Assembly (NCBI RefSeq): GCF_029784135.1
Contig: NC_073746.1
Coordinates: 161,547,608 to 161,611,607, forward strand
DNA length: 64,000 bases
Direction of reading: 5' to 3'
From: Toxorhynchites rutilus septentrionalis
Taxonomy: Eukaryota; Arthropoda; Insecta; Diptera; Culicidae
Part shown: one piece after another, positions 46,748-58,176 of the stretch
How positions within the stretch are numbered: position 1 is the first letter of the stretch
How the letters are laid out: each line of letters starts with the position of its first letter
Program-made: the position numbers and the translations under genes
The notes under the pieces: generated by a model
What the model was told of the DNA's origin: nothing
Database searches by the model: none
What the model saw: the letters and a program-made list of their open reading frames with translations, nothing else

Positions 46748-47579
46748 ATGTCATTTAAGGTTTGATAACCGCTATCTGGTCAACATGTTGATGATTAAAT
46801 TTTCGATTTTCCACCAGTTCCTCTTACTGCTTGTAGCTACTGCTGGAGCAGAGAGTGTTAATGATTCTCAGAACGAATCCACGAGTCAGAATATTCGAGA
46901 GCAGATTCAGCAACAGATTGAAGATCTTCAGCAGCGATATATCATCGACACAAGTGACCAAAGAAAAGTTGAACCAGTAGGATACGAATTTGCCTATTCC
47001 GTATCGGATCCAACAACTGGTGATTTCAAAAGTCAAGAAGAATCGAGTCGAAATGGCAAAGTAAGAGGACAATTCTCGTGGGTTGACGCGAACGGAATAC
47101 GACAAATTGTCAACTATCGGGCGGATGACCGCAACGGATTCAACTCTGAGCATCGCCGTGAGCCAGCCATCACATCGAGACTAACGCCGGTCTTACATCT
47201 CGTCCCCGCACCAATAACTCCACTCTATACTATTGATACTGTGATTGCACCCGTTTACACTTCAGCAGCACGCGTGGAAAACCTATCTAATCGTAACCAC
47301 GATAACCGAAATGAACCAAAAACTCGCATAGATGATCGCAACAGCAGCGAGAACCGCGATGATCGTGAAAAAAGTGATAAAAGCGACGAAGGTGATAAAA
47401 ATACTGATACTGACACCAGTTCCGCACCGAATGGTGGCAACAGTCGGGAGGATACTGATAACCGTGGGACTCGTGATGGTCCACAACCCAACAACGAAGT
47501 CCGACGAGGTCGCGATTCATTGCCCCAGTCAGAGGTACGATTCCAGGATCCCGTTGTCAGTTACCAGTACAAAAGCTAA
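46748..47579 (+). CDS. R&R cuticle protein with long charged tail (gene 5)
   Basis: Predicted secreted chitin-binding protein of 257 aa. Preferred model: exon 1 (46748-46759) MSFK, a 58-bp intron (46760-46817, GT..AG), exon 2 (46818-47579). This gives the MXFK layout of its neighbours and a signal peptide of about 15 residues. If the intron is kept, an in-frame ATG at 46785 gives a 264-aa alternative that also has a signal peptide. A Gln-rich segment (32-43) precedes the R&R domain (60 to about 121: YEFAYSVSDPTTGDFKSQEE to RADDRNGFNSEHRREP). The domain is RR-2-like but departs from it at QFSWVDANGIRQIV. From about residue 165 the protein is rich in Asn, Asp, Arg, Glu and Ser, unusual for the family and likely disordered. 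No poly(A) signal was assigned. Confidence 0.9.
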
Positions 47580-49105
47580 TCCCGCCTAAAACTGTCACTA
47601 GTATGTATAACCCCAGCAAACGCAAGTACTCTTCAACGCTCTAATGTAGTTTAATATGCATGTCAAAGTAGTAGTTCATTGAACACGAAATCAAACCGAA
47701 TATTGTTTTATTCCCAGACGACGAAGAAACACTCCGAACATCCATTCACAAATAGAGTGCGTGTGAAAGAGAGAGGGGATGAACCAACGCCTTTTGAACA
47801 GCAGCAATTAAAGCCTCACAGCCTTGGTCATCGGTGAGGCTTTTTATTCGTTCCCAAAGAAGAGTGTAATTTTTGCTACGGCATGAAAAGAACCGTATGG
47901 GGGCGTTATATTGAATTGCTTTGGGGCTGAATTCACATCGTAGTATGTCATTCGTTTTTTTTCGCTTCGTGAAAAAGGGCGTCAATTACATTTCTTCGAT
48001 CCACGTTCCCCTATCGATCAAACATATCCATTTTGAGATAAACCATTGAAGAATGTCAGAAATATTTAAACAGCGTAACTGTTCTTACTTTTCTTTCTTT
48101 CATTCTTTAACTTTGAAGTTAATTCGCCTCTAGCGACTGTTCTTACCGATTACCGAATTATAATTACTCCCAGTTGCGAATGAGTGTTTCCGTTAGTTAT
48201 GGTGATCTCCAGGTGTTACGATATTTGAGGTAGTGCTTCACATACTGCGAGAAGCCGTTCATGCATCTCCCCCATCAGGATTAAAGCTATTCCCATACCG
48301 ATTTCTTATGATTTTTTTATGACTCTCATCCCTGCGTTTCACAAAAGAAACTCCAATAACATAACGTAATGGAACTTGAAGCTTTAAATTTACTCGAGCT
48401 ATCCCCACACTACGGTTTTGGGTGAACTTTTATATTCTCGCGTGACGTGTATCAATGCGGGCGCGATAAAACTGCAACACTGCATAAGAAAGATGCCGAA
48501 GAAAACAAAAAATAGCAAATAGATTAACCTGGTCACAGCATCTGCGAAGGTGCACTCACCCGAGATGAAAGGAATACTGCACATACACTCGACAAAAAAT
48601 AAGAGGAACAGAGTGCGAAATTGAAATTTTTAAGTGATTTTTGCTATGCTGTAACTTCGTGAAATATCAACGCATGAAGAATGTACATTCATTTAAAGCT
48701 TAAACTTTCAATGTTTTGAAATATTTTGCGAAAATATTTTTGTTTTGGGATGTGTAGTTGTAGTGGACAAAACATCGGGAAGAAATAAAAAATCGATTTC
48801 ATTCTGTTCAAAGATTTTGTGGGCCAACACATTTTTTCGAACTAAGTCAAGAGCAGATCAAATTAACCTTATCAACCAGTCTTCATTTGATCTCTAGTAC
48901 GTTCTAGTAAGACATTTCAATACTGAGATATTTTTGTTTGAATGAAAAATTTCACCTTCGAATGTGATGATAAATAATGCAACAAGTACTGATCGCTCCG
49001 CAAATCGAATGCCAAAAAAACTAAAAAACAATTCTTTAAATGTTAATTTGTTGCTTTGTCGAAAAAATAGAAACTCCCATACTCTTGAGAACGTAAATTT
49101 TTTGT
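47580..49105. other. Intergenic, nothing recognised
   Basis: 3' flank of gene 5 followed by A+T-rich sequence. Short frames on both strands lack domains. Confidence 0.45.
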
Positions 49106-49261
49106 TCAAAGCTGTCCACCAAGGTGCACGTAATACTCCAGCAAACCCAAGGAATCGACGATGTTGTCCTTGGTACGCTCCAGCTCACTTATTGCATTAC
49201 TATTTTCTTCCGCTTCGGTGGCTAAGGCCAACTTCTTTTTTGCACCATTTCTCTCCGCCAT
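49106..49261 (-). CDS. Short coding-like frame, unknown; possibly start of a retroelement gag
   Basis: 51 codons from ATG at 49261 to TGA at 49106-49108. The composition is unlike the surrounding A+T-rich noise: hydrophilic MAERNGAKKKLALATEAEEN, then a likely helix ISELERTKDNIVDSLGLLEYYV. The leader upstream on minus (49262-49347, then 49861-50010) is interrupted by a SINE. The helix with an ERTKDNI..L motif would suit the N-terminus of a BEL/Pao-type gag, or the first exon or remnant of a host gene. I do not recognise it firmly. If it is a gag, it is truncated here. Confidence 0.35.
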   Translation of the reverse strand: MAERNGAKKKLALATEAEENSNAISELERTKDNIVDSLGLLEYYVHLGGQL

Positions 49262-49347
49262 TTTTTTTTTTATTTCGGTAGTGTCACTCCCGGTTCGCGC
49301 ACTAATTCAACCTCCAAGAATCACTCTCCACATTCAAACAAATCTCG

Positions 49348-49860
49348 GGGGTCTTCGTAGCCTAATTGGTTGCATGTCCGCTACTAAGCGAACGATCATG
49401 AGCTAATAACTCAGGGCCTCTCAACTGACCATCTTTGTGTGTTATTCTAGCTACTACGTCCACGCAACAATCATCATGTATCGGTAATCCCAGTCCCTTA
49501 CCGCTCACATTACGATCTGCTGCATCGGTAATTGGTGCTAATTCTAACACAGCAATGGAAGCCTCATATCAGCAGTCCCGTTGTGAACAGTCCAACTGTG
49601 AACATTCGAACAATAGGAATATTCTAACGCCAAAAAAGGCGGCATGTGTTGTGTATCGATAGAATTGGAATATTCTTAGGCCTAAACAGCTACTGTGTTA
49701 TACATAAAAAAACAAATGTTTATCGATGGATAGGAATCTTAAGCCTAAATAATATACAACAATAGTTATCTTAACATAAAAATGTATACGAATAAATTTG
49801 GCTCTGTGACAGCTGAATTGCTAAATGAGCCTAATAAACGGATGGGATAAAAAACAAAAA
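49348..49860 (+). mobile_element. tRNA-derived SINE, family 2, copy 2
   Basis: Same head and body as 41369-41804. Flanked by a perfect 13-bp target duplication 'caaacaaatctcg' (49335-49347, 49861-49873). It contains an extra partial repeat of the 'tatcgatagaat' section compared with copy 1. Confidence 0.85.
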
Positions 49861-49873
49861 CAAACAAATCTCG

Positions 49874-51059
49874 AACCTTTTTGCGAAAACTTTGTCCGAA
49901 ATATTTTCTTCGAATTTATCGCTTATCGGGCACACCGTCTTCACTTCACACCGATCAAAATAAACAACGAACAAAACAGCTGGCGCTGTGAATGATTCTG
50001 TCGCTTGTTGCCGTTTGTTCACTACACAAAGCTATACTTACGATGGCGAATTTCTTTTCTCGATGGCGGATTTTCGGAGGGAATATTCTTTCACGATGGC
50101 TATATTCACACGGGGCACTACCGGTGGTGATTTTCTGTGCACTTTTAGTAACCACTTTTTGATCAAAATGATCTCGTGATCCGATTGTTTATAAACACAA
50201 TGTTTACAATGTTCACACACTCTTTTTCCGCGGATATTATCCGGCTCGAAGGACCAAATTATGTTTAAGCACTGATTGCCGCAGTTCTGATTTGTTAATT
50301 GGCGATCTAACGTACAGATCCAATTGGCCAATTGGCGATCTAACGCAAAACGTAAACGATCGGTGAGACATCTGAATTCTGTTTTTGAACTAAGAAAATA
50401 ATGACAAGGTAACCTAAAATTGGAATCACGTATGTTTCACTTCCGGACTTTCCAAGGTAGTTCTTACATGCAAGAACCATGCATTTTTCTACTTGTTTTT
50501 GATGGTGCTCTCGAATTTCCGTCTTTGATTCAACCATTATCAATATTTATACAATTTTCACTACTGAAAGAGATAATAAAATAACATGTTATATATAAAA
50601 ATGCGCAGAATTAAATTTCTTAAAAACTCATCGCAATCAAATAATCTTTTATGATTATAACATTGTAATTTATGGAAAGAACTACAAACCTTCCATAAGC
50701 TCACATAGCAAAATTTAAAACCATCATCACTTTCACCGCAGCGCCGCCTAGGTGTAGATTTGTACGTTAGATCGCCAATTGACGAATTTACGCAAAGCTG
50801 AATCAGCTCATGCGACATCTACATTAGAGCTCAGAACCACAAAAGTGAGGGTGTTTGTTTATTTTACGCACTGAAAAGCAAGATTCTGTGGTGCTTATTC
50901 ATTTTATTTCTGTTCAGATTCATTTCAGCCACTAAATGTCGTCAGTATATGGTAAGAAAGTTGGATTTTTGTATATTTACGATAGTTTCAACACGCGATT
51001 TGACCAATGTCATAGATAATCTTCGTAAATTTTAAGTTTGACAATGCATACCGGTTATT
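49874..51059. other. Intergenic with short repeats
   Basis: 49990-50330 is richer in G+C. The minus frame 50038-50331 (97 codons, with CEHCKHC) is open but unrecognised and not called. 'attggcgatctaacg' occurs twice (50299, 50331) and inverted near 50767, linking to repeat E. Confidence 0.4.
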
Positions 51060-51440
51060 GATACTATGGATAATTGCGATGAAATCGATATCATATCAAA
51101 TTGGCTGATATCATTGATTATGTATGGGCCGATACGAGAAGGATTTGCAGTATTTTAAGCGCAAAACACCCTATTCATCGTTTACTTAGTTGAAAAAAAT
51201 TAAGGTTACAATACTTATAACAAGCTATCCCTCGTAATGTACATAGCACATTGTAAAATGATGATTTTCTAACCTTTTCAGCATAGAAAGAATACATGAA
51301 ACCGGGAAATTTGAAGATAAATTCTGATTTTTCTAGAAAATTTGAACGAATTTCATACCAAAAAAACAAAACATCCTCATTTTACTCGCTGCGCCATCTG
51401 GTTGTAAATCCAACGTAAATTTGTCAATTGCGGCACCTTC
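51060..51440 (+). repeat. Dispersed repeat E, copy 2
   Basis: Aligns to 10076-10290: 'tgatatcattgattatg', 'acgagaaggat.tgcagta' and the terminal 'aaatccaacgtaaatttgtc'. It is longer here because of an internal A+T-rich insertion of about 150 bp. Confidence 0.55.
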
Positions 51441-52563
51441 TTTTCTCACTTTCACCGAACGTGAATTTGCCTTGACCGACTTGTAACACTCCACAAAATC
51501 TTCGAAATCTTTCTTTCGCGACTTAAAAATTACTTAACAGTTTCCGTTCGATTTCGTAATCCAACTTTGTTCACGTCTATATCTATTTGTATTTCATTTC
51601 AGGTTTTTAGGTAAGTATTGTACAAACCCCATAAATGCCACTTTTATCAAAATTGACTTTTTTTGTAGATTTTGAGTCCTTGAGGGTACCTACATTTACT
51701 ATCAAAATTCCAGAAAAAGTTAGTTCTACGAATCCCCTTGAGTTTTATGAACATTAAAAGTACATAAAATTGAATTGAATTACTTCAAAACCGCTAAATT
51801 TACAACTGATTTCTCGTTTTTATGAGAAACCCCTTAAGTCGATCAACTTCAAAACGTTATATTTTAAGCCTAAACTGTAATATTGATGAAAAAGTGGTTT
51901 TACATTATATGCTTTGGGTGTAATAACTGAACCTGATACCAACAAATGAGAGGACCAGGTCAAAATTTTGAGAAAAACAGTTTTTGGTCGTTTTCTCGCA
52001 AGTGCATCAAATGAACTTATGGGGTTTCTTAAACAAACGATTCAATTATCATCTAGCTGAAGTATCAAAGAAAAGTCTGAAATAACAAATATTGTTCATA
52101 TTCTCAGCCAACATCCGAGTCGGGAATTGCAGAAAAAAGGTTTAAAGTTTCTTTTCCCCACGGTGAGCTAATAAAAGACTCACCTCATGCCGGACGATTC
52201 CCCCGGGGCGGTTTATGCTGCGTGCTCGGTTACGTAACGTCTGAACTTGTATCTTGAAAAATAGTAATAAAACTGCCATATGAATCGAGCAGCAGCACTC
52301 TCCGCTATATTTCGATGCACGGTTCAATTTATGGATACCTTTCAGACCTACCCATTTGCATTAAACCGGTTCGCACCATCGAGCGGCCGGCCCGCTCTGT
52401 CTGCTGTTCTCACGGCGGCCGGTGTACAGGAAACGGGACAAAAAAAACGCCACAATTTTGGGTACAGACAAAGAGATGGGTGAGACACATTCGCCTCTTT
52501 TAAGGATTACCATCAACAATGACGTAGAGGAGGGCCCGAATATCGTTCATCATGCGGCATAAG
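51441..52563. other. Upstream region of cuticle gene 6
   Basis: No supported gene. 52150-52560 is G+C-richer and probably holds the regulatory region of gene 6. Confidence 0.45.
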
Positions 52564-52570
52564 TATATAA
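52564..52570 (+). promoter_or_regulatory. TATA box and initiator of cuticle gene 6
   Basis: TATATAA; an arthropod-type initiator ATCAGTT lies 30 bp downstream (52594-52600), the expected spacing. The ATG follows at 52638. Confidence 0.85.
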
Positions 52571-52637
52571 ACGACCGCGGCGAATGGAAAGTCATCAGTT
52601 ACTTGCACTCATCGCATCATAAAACATTCGTCCGAAA

Positions 52638-53254
52638 ATGGCTTTCAAAGTAAGTAGTAAAGTTATGTTTCACAATCTGTGGTTTACTAATAAAAAAGTG
52701 TGTGTGCGTGTTTATGGTTACAGATCGTGGTGCTGTTTGCAGTTCTCGCCGTCGCCAGTGCCGGTGTAGTCCCATTGCAAGAACTACACACTTCCTATCA
52801 TCAACCCGCACAAATCGCTACTTACCATCAGGCTCAGCCAACCCTCCTGAAGACTATTGCTCAACCAACCCTCGTCAAAACCATTGCTCAACCAACTCTG
52901 GTGAAACACGTCGAACTGGAGGACGATCATGACGCTCAGTACGAATTCTCTTACGGTATTCATGATGAACACACCGGAGATATCAAGAGCCAGCAGGAAA
53001 GTCGCCATGGAGATCAGGTCCATGGACAGTACAGCTTGATCGACTCGGATGGACACAAACGCACCGTTGAGTACACCGCTGACGATCACAATGGATTCAA
53101 TGCCGTGGTTCACCGTGAACCAACGGACATCAAAATCCCGCAGCCAGTGACTAAAGTGATTGCTCAACCAACCTACATTTCGGCCGCCCCGGCTCACTAC
53201 CACGAGCATGCTCCCGCCACTGTGATCAAAACTGCTGGACTTTCACACTACTGA
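52638..53254 (+). CDS. RR-2 cuticle protein with AQPTLVKT repeats (gene 6)
   Basis: Predicted secreted chitin-binding cuticle protein of 180 aa. Exon 1 (52638-52649) encodes MAFK; intron 52650-52723; exon 2 (52724-53254). Signal peptide about residues 1-17 (ends AVASA). Three nine-residue repeats ([27 protein letters not shown]) at 41-67 lead into a textbook RR-2 domain at 77-137: [20 protein letters not shown] to [16 protein letters not shown]. The tail has VTKVIAQPTY and Ala/His-rich sequence. Poly(A) signals at 53298-53303 and 53338-53343. Closest relative: the gene at 58177, same strand, 5 kb on; together a tandem pair. Confidence 0.96.
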
Positions 53255-53584
53255 AAAGCCAAACAGCCGCCAATCGTTCTAGGATAAGTTATGAGTAAAT
53301 AAATCGTGATCCCATCATGAGTAGGATAAAAGTACAAAATAAATGTTATTATGAACAAATCAAACCCAATAGTTCTTCCCAAGAATTACGAATTTATTTT
53401 CATTCATTAAACCTCCTTGTATGCTGATCCCTATCTTGCCGGGGGCCCGGGTTCGATTCCCTTCTAGCTTGAAAATTTTTCGTCAAGAAAGTTTCCTCCG
53501 ACTTGCACTGTAGTCACGCGTATTCTAGAACCTACCACTCAGTATACATACAAGGCGTGTTAATTGGCAGAGAAACCTGAACTA

Positions 53585-54883
53585 AAGGGTGTGTCACATC
53601 AAATTGCATCACGGAAAAAACGCTGTAGAAATTCGCCCAGTAGACCGATCCTTTTGAAAATTTTAGACAGTAAAATAAAAACTATTAAACAACTTTTGGC
53701 ATTTTCTTTTTATTCATACTTCGAGCCCAAGCCCGTATGCTCGCACCTTCCTCTTTACCCCGTCCATAAGGTTCTGTACAACGTCAGGTTGTAGTTTTTT
53801 TTTAACAGAAATCCATTTTCTCTTGAAGTCCGCCTCCGATTTGACAACTTTTGAGTTCCTCCGGAGGGCCTGCTTCATAATCGCCCAATATTTCTCTATT
53901 GGGCGAAGCTCCGGCGCGTTGGGCGGGTTCATTTCCTTTGGCACGAAGGTGACCCCGTTGGCTTCGTACCACTCCAACACGTCCTTTAAATAGTGGCACG
54001 AAGCGAGATCCGGCCAGAAGATGGTCGGGCCCTCGTGCTGCTTCAATAGTGGTAGTAAGCGCTTCTGTAGGCACTCCTTAAGGTAAACCTGCCCGTTTAC
54101 CGTGCCGGTCATCACGAAGGGGGCGCTCCGCTTTCCGCATGAGCAGATCGCTTGCCACACCATGTACTTTTTGGCAAACTTGGATAGTTTCTGCTTGCGA
54201 ATCTCCTCCGGAACGCTGAATTTATCCTCTGCGGAGAAGAACAACAGGCCCGGCAGCTGACGAAAGTCCGATTTGACGTAGGTTTCGTCGTCCATTACCA
54301 GGTAATGCGGCTTCGTCAGCATTTCGGTGTACAGCTTACGGGCTCGCGTCTTCCCCACCATGTTTTGCCTTTCGTCGCGGTTAGGAGCCTTCTGAACCTT
54401 GTATGTACGCAGGCCCTCCCGCTGCTTGGTCCGCTGGACGAATGAACTTGACAAATTCAGCTTATTGGCGACATCCCGGACCGAACTTCTCGGATCACGT
54501 CTAAACTGCTTAACTACGCGCTTGTGATCTTTTTCACTGACGGAGCATCCATTTTTGCCGTTCTTCACCTTCCGGTCGATGGTTAGGTTCTCGAAGTATC
54601 GTTTTAGTACTCTGCTGACCGTGGATTGGACGATTCCCAGCATCTTACCGATGTCCCGATGTGACAACTCCGGATTCTCGAAATGAGTGCGCAGGATTGA
54701 TTCACGACGCTCTTTTTCGTTCGACGACATTTTTCCAAATTTACGAAAAATCGACAGTGAAGCATGGCCAACGTGATCTATACACTCTTATCTGATTATA
54801 AGCGAAAGATGAAGATATAATTCCTAAAAATTAAATTTCTACAGCGTTTTTTTCCGTGATGCAATTTGATGTGACACACCCTT
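53585..54883 (-). mobile_element. ITmD37E-type (DD37E) Tc1/mariner element, apparently complete
   Basis: 1299 bp with terminal inverted repeats of about 48 bp (AAGGGTGTGTCACATC...; the two ends differ by one base in an A run) and TA duplications (53583-53584, 54884-54885). It contains one unbroken transposase. DD37E elements are established from mosquitoes. The near-perfect ends and open frame point to recent arrival. Confidence 0.92.
53714..54730 (-). CDS. DD37E transposase, intact
   Basis: 338-aa cut-and-paste transposase. An N-terminal HTH pair (about 20-110: DIGKMLGIVQSTVSRVL and VRDVANKLNLSSSFVQR) should bind the inverted repeats. The catalytic residues are Asp147 or Asp148 (VMDDET), Asp241 (FWPDLASCHY) and Glu279 (ELRPIEKYW), with 37 residues between the last two. 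No stop or frameshift from the Met (54730) to the stop (53714). The start gives a typical family length. Whether it is expressed cannot be judged from sequence. Confidence 0.93.
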   Translation of the reverse strand: MSSNEKERRESILRTHFENPELSHRDIGKMLGIVQSTVSRVLKRYFENLTIDRKVKNGKNGCSVSEKDHKRVVKQFRRDPRSSVRDVANKLNLSSSFVQRTKQREGLRTYKVQKAPNRDERQNMVGKTRARKLYTEMLTKPHYLVMDDETYVKSDFRQLPGLLFFSAEDKFSVPEEIRKQKLSKFAKKYMVWQAICSCGKRSAPFVMTGTVNGQVYLKECLQKRLLPLLKQHEGPTIFWPDLASCHYLKDVLEWYEANGVTFVPKEMNPPNAPELRPIEKYWAIMKQALRRNSKVVKSEADFKRKWISVKKKLQPDVVQNLMDGVKRKVRAYGLGLEV

Positions 54884-55009
54884 TAAGTACTAATAATATG
54901 ATGCTAGTAATACTATTTTGAGACGGCAAATTTCCCCTAGGAACGTTAGTGCCACCAAATTTTTGTTTTTTAGGTCATTCCCTAAATTTTTGAGGGGCGT
55001 GAGACTTTT

Positions 55010-55195
55010 TGACACGTGATTTCCATGACCGAATTGTTAGCAACACACCTATCGTCATGAGGGCTTTGAATTTGATTCCCGTTCTGGTCGGGGTTTTTTT
55101 CTACAAAGAAAGTTCTTTCGGCTAGTACTGGTACACATGTGTTCTCAAGCTTGTCACTCTAAATATAATTGAGCAACCGAATTTAGTCACGTGAC
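55010..55195 (+). mobile_element. SINE family 1, degenerate copy
   Basis: Recognisable by 'gattcccgttctggtcgggg' and 'aagaaagttctttcggct'. The box A part is decayed. Confidence 0.6.
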
Positions 55196-55386
55196 ACATA
55201 GGCAAATAGCGTAATTTCGAGAGAATCGCGTAATCGTGTACAAAATCACGAAAAAAAATGACATAAAGAAAGAATCCAGTATATTGAAATTATTCCAATA
55301 CTAGCTGACCCGGTACACTTCGTTCGACCCAAAATTGATTTTGATATGAATTATTTCGAACATTCGCGATTTTTTACTAAGCGAAC
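55196..55386. repeat. Repeat A end fragment
   Basis: 'ctagctgacccggtacactt' at 55303-55322 matches the start of repeat A at 19549. Only about 80 bp are kept before the LOA-like element begins. Confidence 0.5.
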
Positions 55387-55962
55387 ATGTTATATAACTT
55401 GCTTTGTGAGAAACGTTTGAATTTTTCTCACGGAGATTCGGCAGTGAGTCGGGTCTCTTACATGGGCCTCCCTCAGGGCTCCTGTTTAAGCCCCCTTTTG
55501 TACAACTTCTATGTGAGCGATATTGACAATTGCCTTACACAAAATTGCAGCTTAAGACAACTTGCAGATGATGGAGTGGTGTCTGTCGTATGATCAAAAG
55601 AATTTGACCTGCAAGAATCCTTACAAGATACTTTGAACAATTTTTCAACCTGGGCCATTGGGCTAGGGATCGAATTCTCCACGGAGAAAACAGAGATGGT
55701 GGTTTTTTCTAGGAAGCATAGACCAGCAAAACCAAAGCTTCAACTTTTGGGTAAACCGATCACTCATGCTATGTCATTCAAGTATCTTGGGGTATGGTTC
55801 GACTCCAAATGTACTTGGGGGGCCCATATTAGCTATCTGAGTAAAAAATGTCAACAAAGAATAAACTATCTCCGTACAATTACCGGCACCTGGTGGGGAG
55901 CTCATCCCGAAGATCTTATAATGTTGTATCGAACAACTATGCAATATTTCAGACGTTTGTGA
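55387..55962 (+). pseudogene. RT fragment of the LOA-like element
   Basis: Reads YMGLPQGSCLSPLLYNFYVSDI and LADDGVVSVV (active site LADD), a stop at 55591-55593, then STEKTEMVVFSRK, YLSKKCQQRINYL and TGTWWGAHPEDL, ending at a stop after 55960. RNase H is deleted and the N-terminal half is missing. Confidence 0.85.
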
Positions 55963-56491
55963 TCAAGTTCTCTCTCCCTCTCGCTCAGGTAAACATCCCC
56001 TCTTCCGTTTCCCATCATTCTGTCATTGTATACCGCCCCTCTAATCCACTTGCTGTCCAAACAGTTGTACCTTGTACCATAGACCCGTCTTGCATCCGTC
56101 TATAAACATATAATAATGGCAGATAGTGAAACCGTCGAAGTCCGCTGAATGTGTTTTACATCAAGCTCCTGCTGCGACTTGTCATTGTGAAAATCGCGCG
56201 GGAGAGCCGTCTAGTGTGTTTCCACACTAAGTATGCTTAAGAATTGAGTATAATGAATGTGAGTGTGAATGTGAGAGTGAACATTGTCAACATATCCTTT
56301 TATCCCTTCCTTTTCCTGAAGAAAATATGTCACCCTTCTAAACTCTAGTAGACCGCGAGTAATCGGTTTTCTACATCATTAACATTAGAATTAAGGAAAA
56401 ATGTTTATGTATACATGTAACAATACAGTGAGGAGTCTGGCTCCTTTAAACTTATGTAACTGAACCTGTAAAAATAAACGATTAAAAAAAA
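55387..56491 (+). mobile_element. LOA/I-like retrotransposon, 5'-truncated with internal deletion
   Basis: Same family as 13412-15606, on the opposite strand. It keeps RT pieces then jumps to the 3' UTR, which shares 'accgcgagtaatcggtt' with the 13.5-kb copy, and ends in poly(A) at 56484-56491. Confidence 0.8.
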
Positions 56492-58091
56492 TTAGAGGTT
56501 CCCAACCGACGAAAGTCATTGTACACGAAATTTATGTTGTATGCCCAGTTACAAAAATGTTTGCTAAATTATTTCAATGATGGAAAACGGTGCAGAAAAT
56601 AAATAATAATATCTAAATCTCACTGTGATTTTTAATTGCAATTACATAGAAAATTTCATTATACCTCAACTGATTCTGTACGACCTCCATGACTTTCGGC
56701 ATTGAACTAACGGTAACCGAATATGAATTCGTTATAAGAACATTTCACAAAGTCGAAGAATCAGACTTCATCACGAAAAGGAAAAGTGGGTTGATCGAAT
56801 ATTCCAGTTATGAATCATTACAAGAAAATACCGAAAAAGATATATAAAATAAATGAAACTATTATGAGAATATTTTTATCAAACCGCTAAACAAACAGAC
56901 ATTTTATTTTTAGATTTATTAAATGTGTATGTCATATAGAAAAAGTCAATACACTCTTATAATCGGTATAATTAAATAAATTGAAACAATATGACACAAT
57001 TGGATGCTCTAATGTAACATATATGCACTGAGAAACGAATTCCTGAGCAGTCGAACTCGAACTCGAACTCTGAAGACGGGAAGCTGAAATGTGGGTGACC
57101 ACAAACTCTAAGGCCATCCAGTCCGCTTCCTCTAACTCAAGTTCGTAGTCACCAAAAAGATCAACAAACAATGCCTAGAGCATTGAGTGTTAGCCACGCT
57201 ATATTTTTTCACCCGGATATTTAACGACTCCATTAACCCTGTGAATGATAGGCGCACCTGCACTCTGGGATTTATGTATGTAAAATATGTTATACTTTTA
57301 TTGTTTTCAAATCACAATTGATCCCGTGTGGCATTCTTTTTGAAAAAATAGTTCATCTGTACACATTTCGATTAAAGGATATCCACAGTTATCATTGAAT
57401 CTTGTAACATATTACGCAACATGAATTTATTACTTCATTTTCACTGTAATGATGTTATAGCTAACTAATTATTAATCTATTGAATACACCATATTCTTCA
57501 ACGTCAAAAAGTTTTGTCAAAATACTGCTGTCTTATTAAGTCACCATTATACAGTTTATTTTGAACTTTTAAGAATTCACAGCCTTAAAAATATATCAAA
57601 TTCGACTAGGATTACTCGGATTCAAAACTTTTTTAAGTCTTCAACTGCAATTGGTTCTGGAACAATCACCACCGCTAATGAAGAATGCACGGAACAACTA
57701 AAAACTTGAATAACCCACATTCTGCGAAAGCCCGCACCGTGCCAGTATCGATCGCGAACTGATCTTATTCCCTTTCACATTCCTTGCTCACGCGTTGTCG
57801 TTCGGCACCAAAATGCGCCCTACTGCCACACAAATAACGATTAAATTCGTACATTAACCTTCAAAACTGCGTCTCGTACTAATTCTGCTTTCGGTTGTTT
57901 TTTATGCTCTGTTTTTTTTTATTGTTTCGGCAGAAAAAAACTATCTGCAAGAAATAACCCGAGTTGATCATGTGAAGTGGCACGCAAGGTGGAGACTTCT
58001 CAATAGCATCCGCCGTGATGTCGCTCCAAAAGGACTTTAGCTGCAGAAACAGATTTTGTTCTCAAGGAAACATGGATCGATTCAATTTCGG
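56492..58091. other. Intergenic, upstream of gene 7
   Basis: No supported gene. The 79-codon minus frame 56932-57171 (Glu/Leu-rich start, Ser run) has no domain match and no promoter. Confidence 0.45.
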
Positions 58092-58099
58092 TATATAAA
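58092..58099 (+). promoter_or_regulatory. TATA box of cuticle gene 7
   Basis: TATATAAA, 78-85 bp before the ATG at 58177. Confidence 0.8.
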
Positions 58100-58176
58100 G
58101 TGAGGTGAGATGTCAAAACAGTGTCACTCGTTCAGGCCTCAAGTTGTGAAATAGTCCGACAGAACAGCTCTTAAAA

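Larger units (their letters stand above)
53410..54955 (+). mobile_element. SINE family 1, diverged copy split by a DD37E transposon
   Basis: 53410-53582 carries box B (GGTTCGATTCC) and the body to 'gaaacctgaac'. The tail resumes at 54886 with 'agtactaataatatgatgct' and 'gagacggcaaa'. Intact copies read straight through this point ('ccaagtattaatgaacgacg' at 5617-5636). Confidence 0.8.

Noticed and set aside
46785..47579. Unspliced 264-aa version of gene 5 as the main model
   Set aside because: The spliced MSFK model fits the seven neighbours and uses an ATG closer to the TATA box; the unspliced form is kept only as an alternative.
50038..50331. 97-codon minus frame with CEHCKHC
   Set aside because: Cysteine spacing fits no complete zinc motif and no other support exists.
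53802..54074. Second minus frame inside the DD37E element
   Set aside because: Overlaps the 338-aa transposase in another frame and has no domain.
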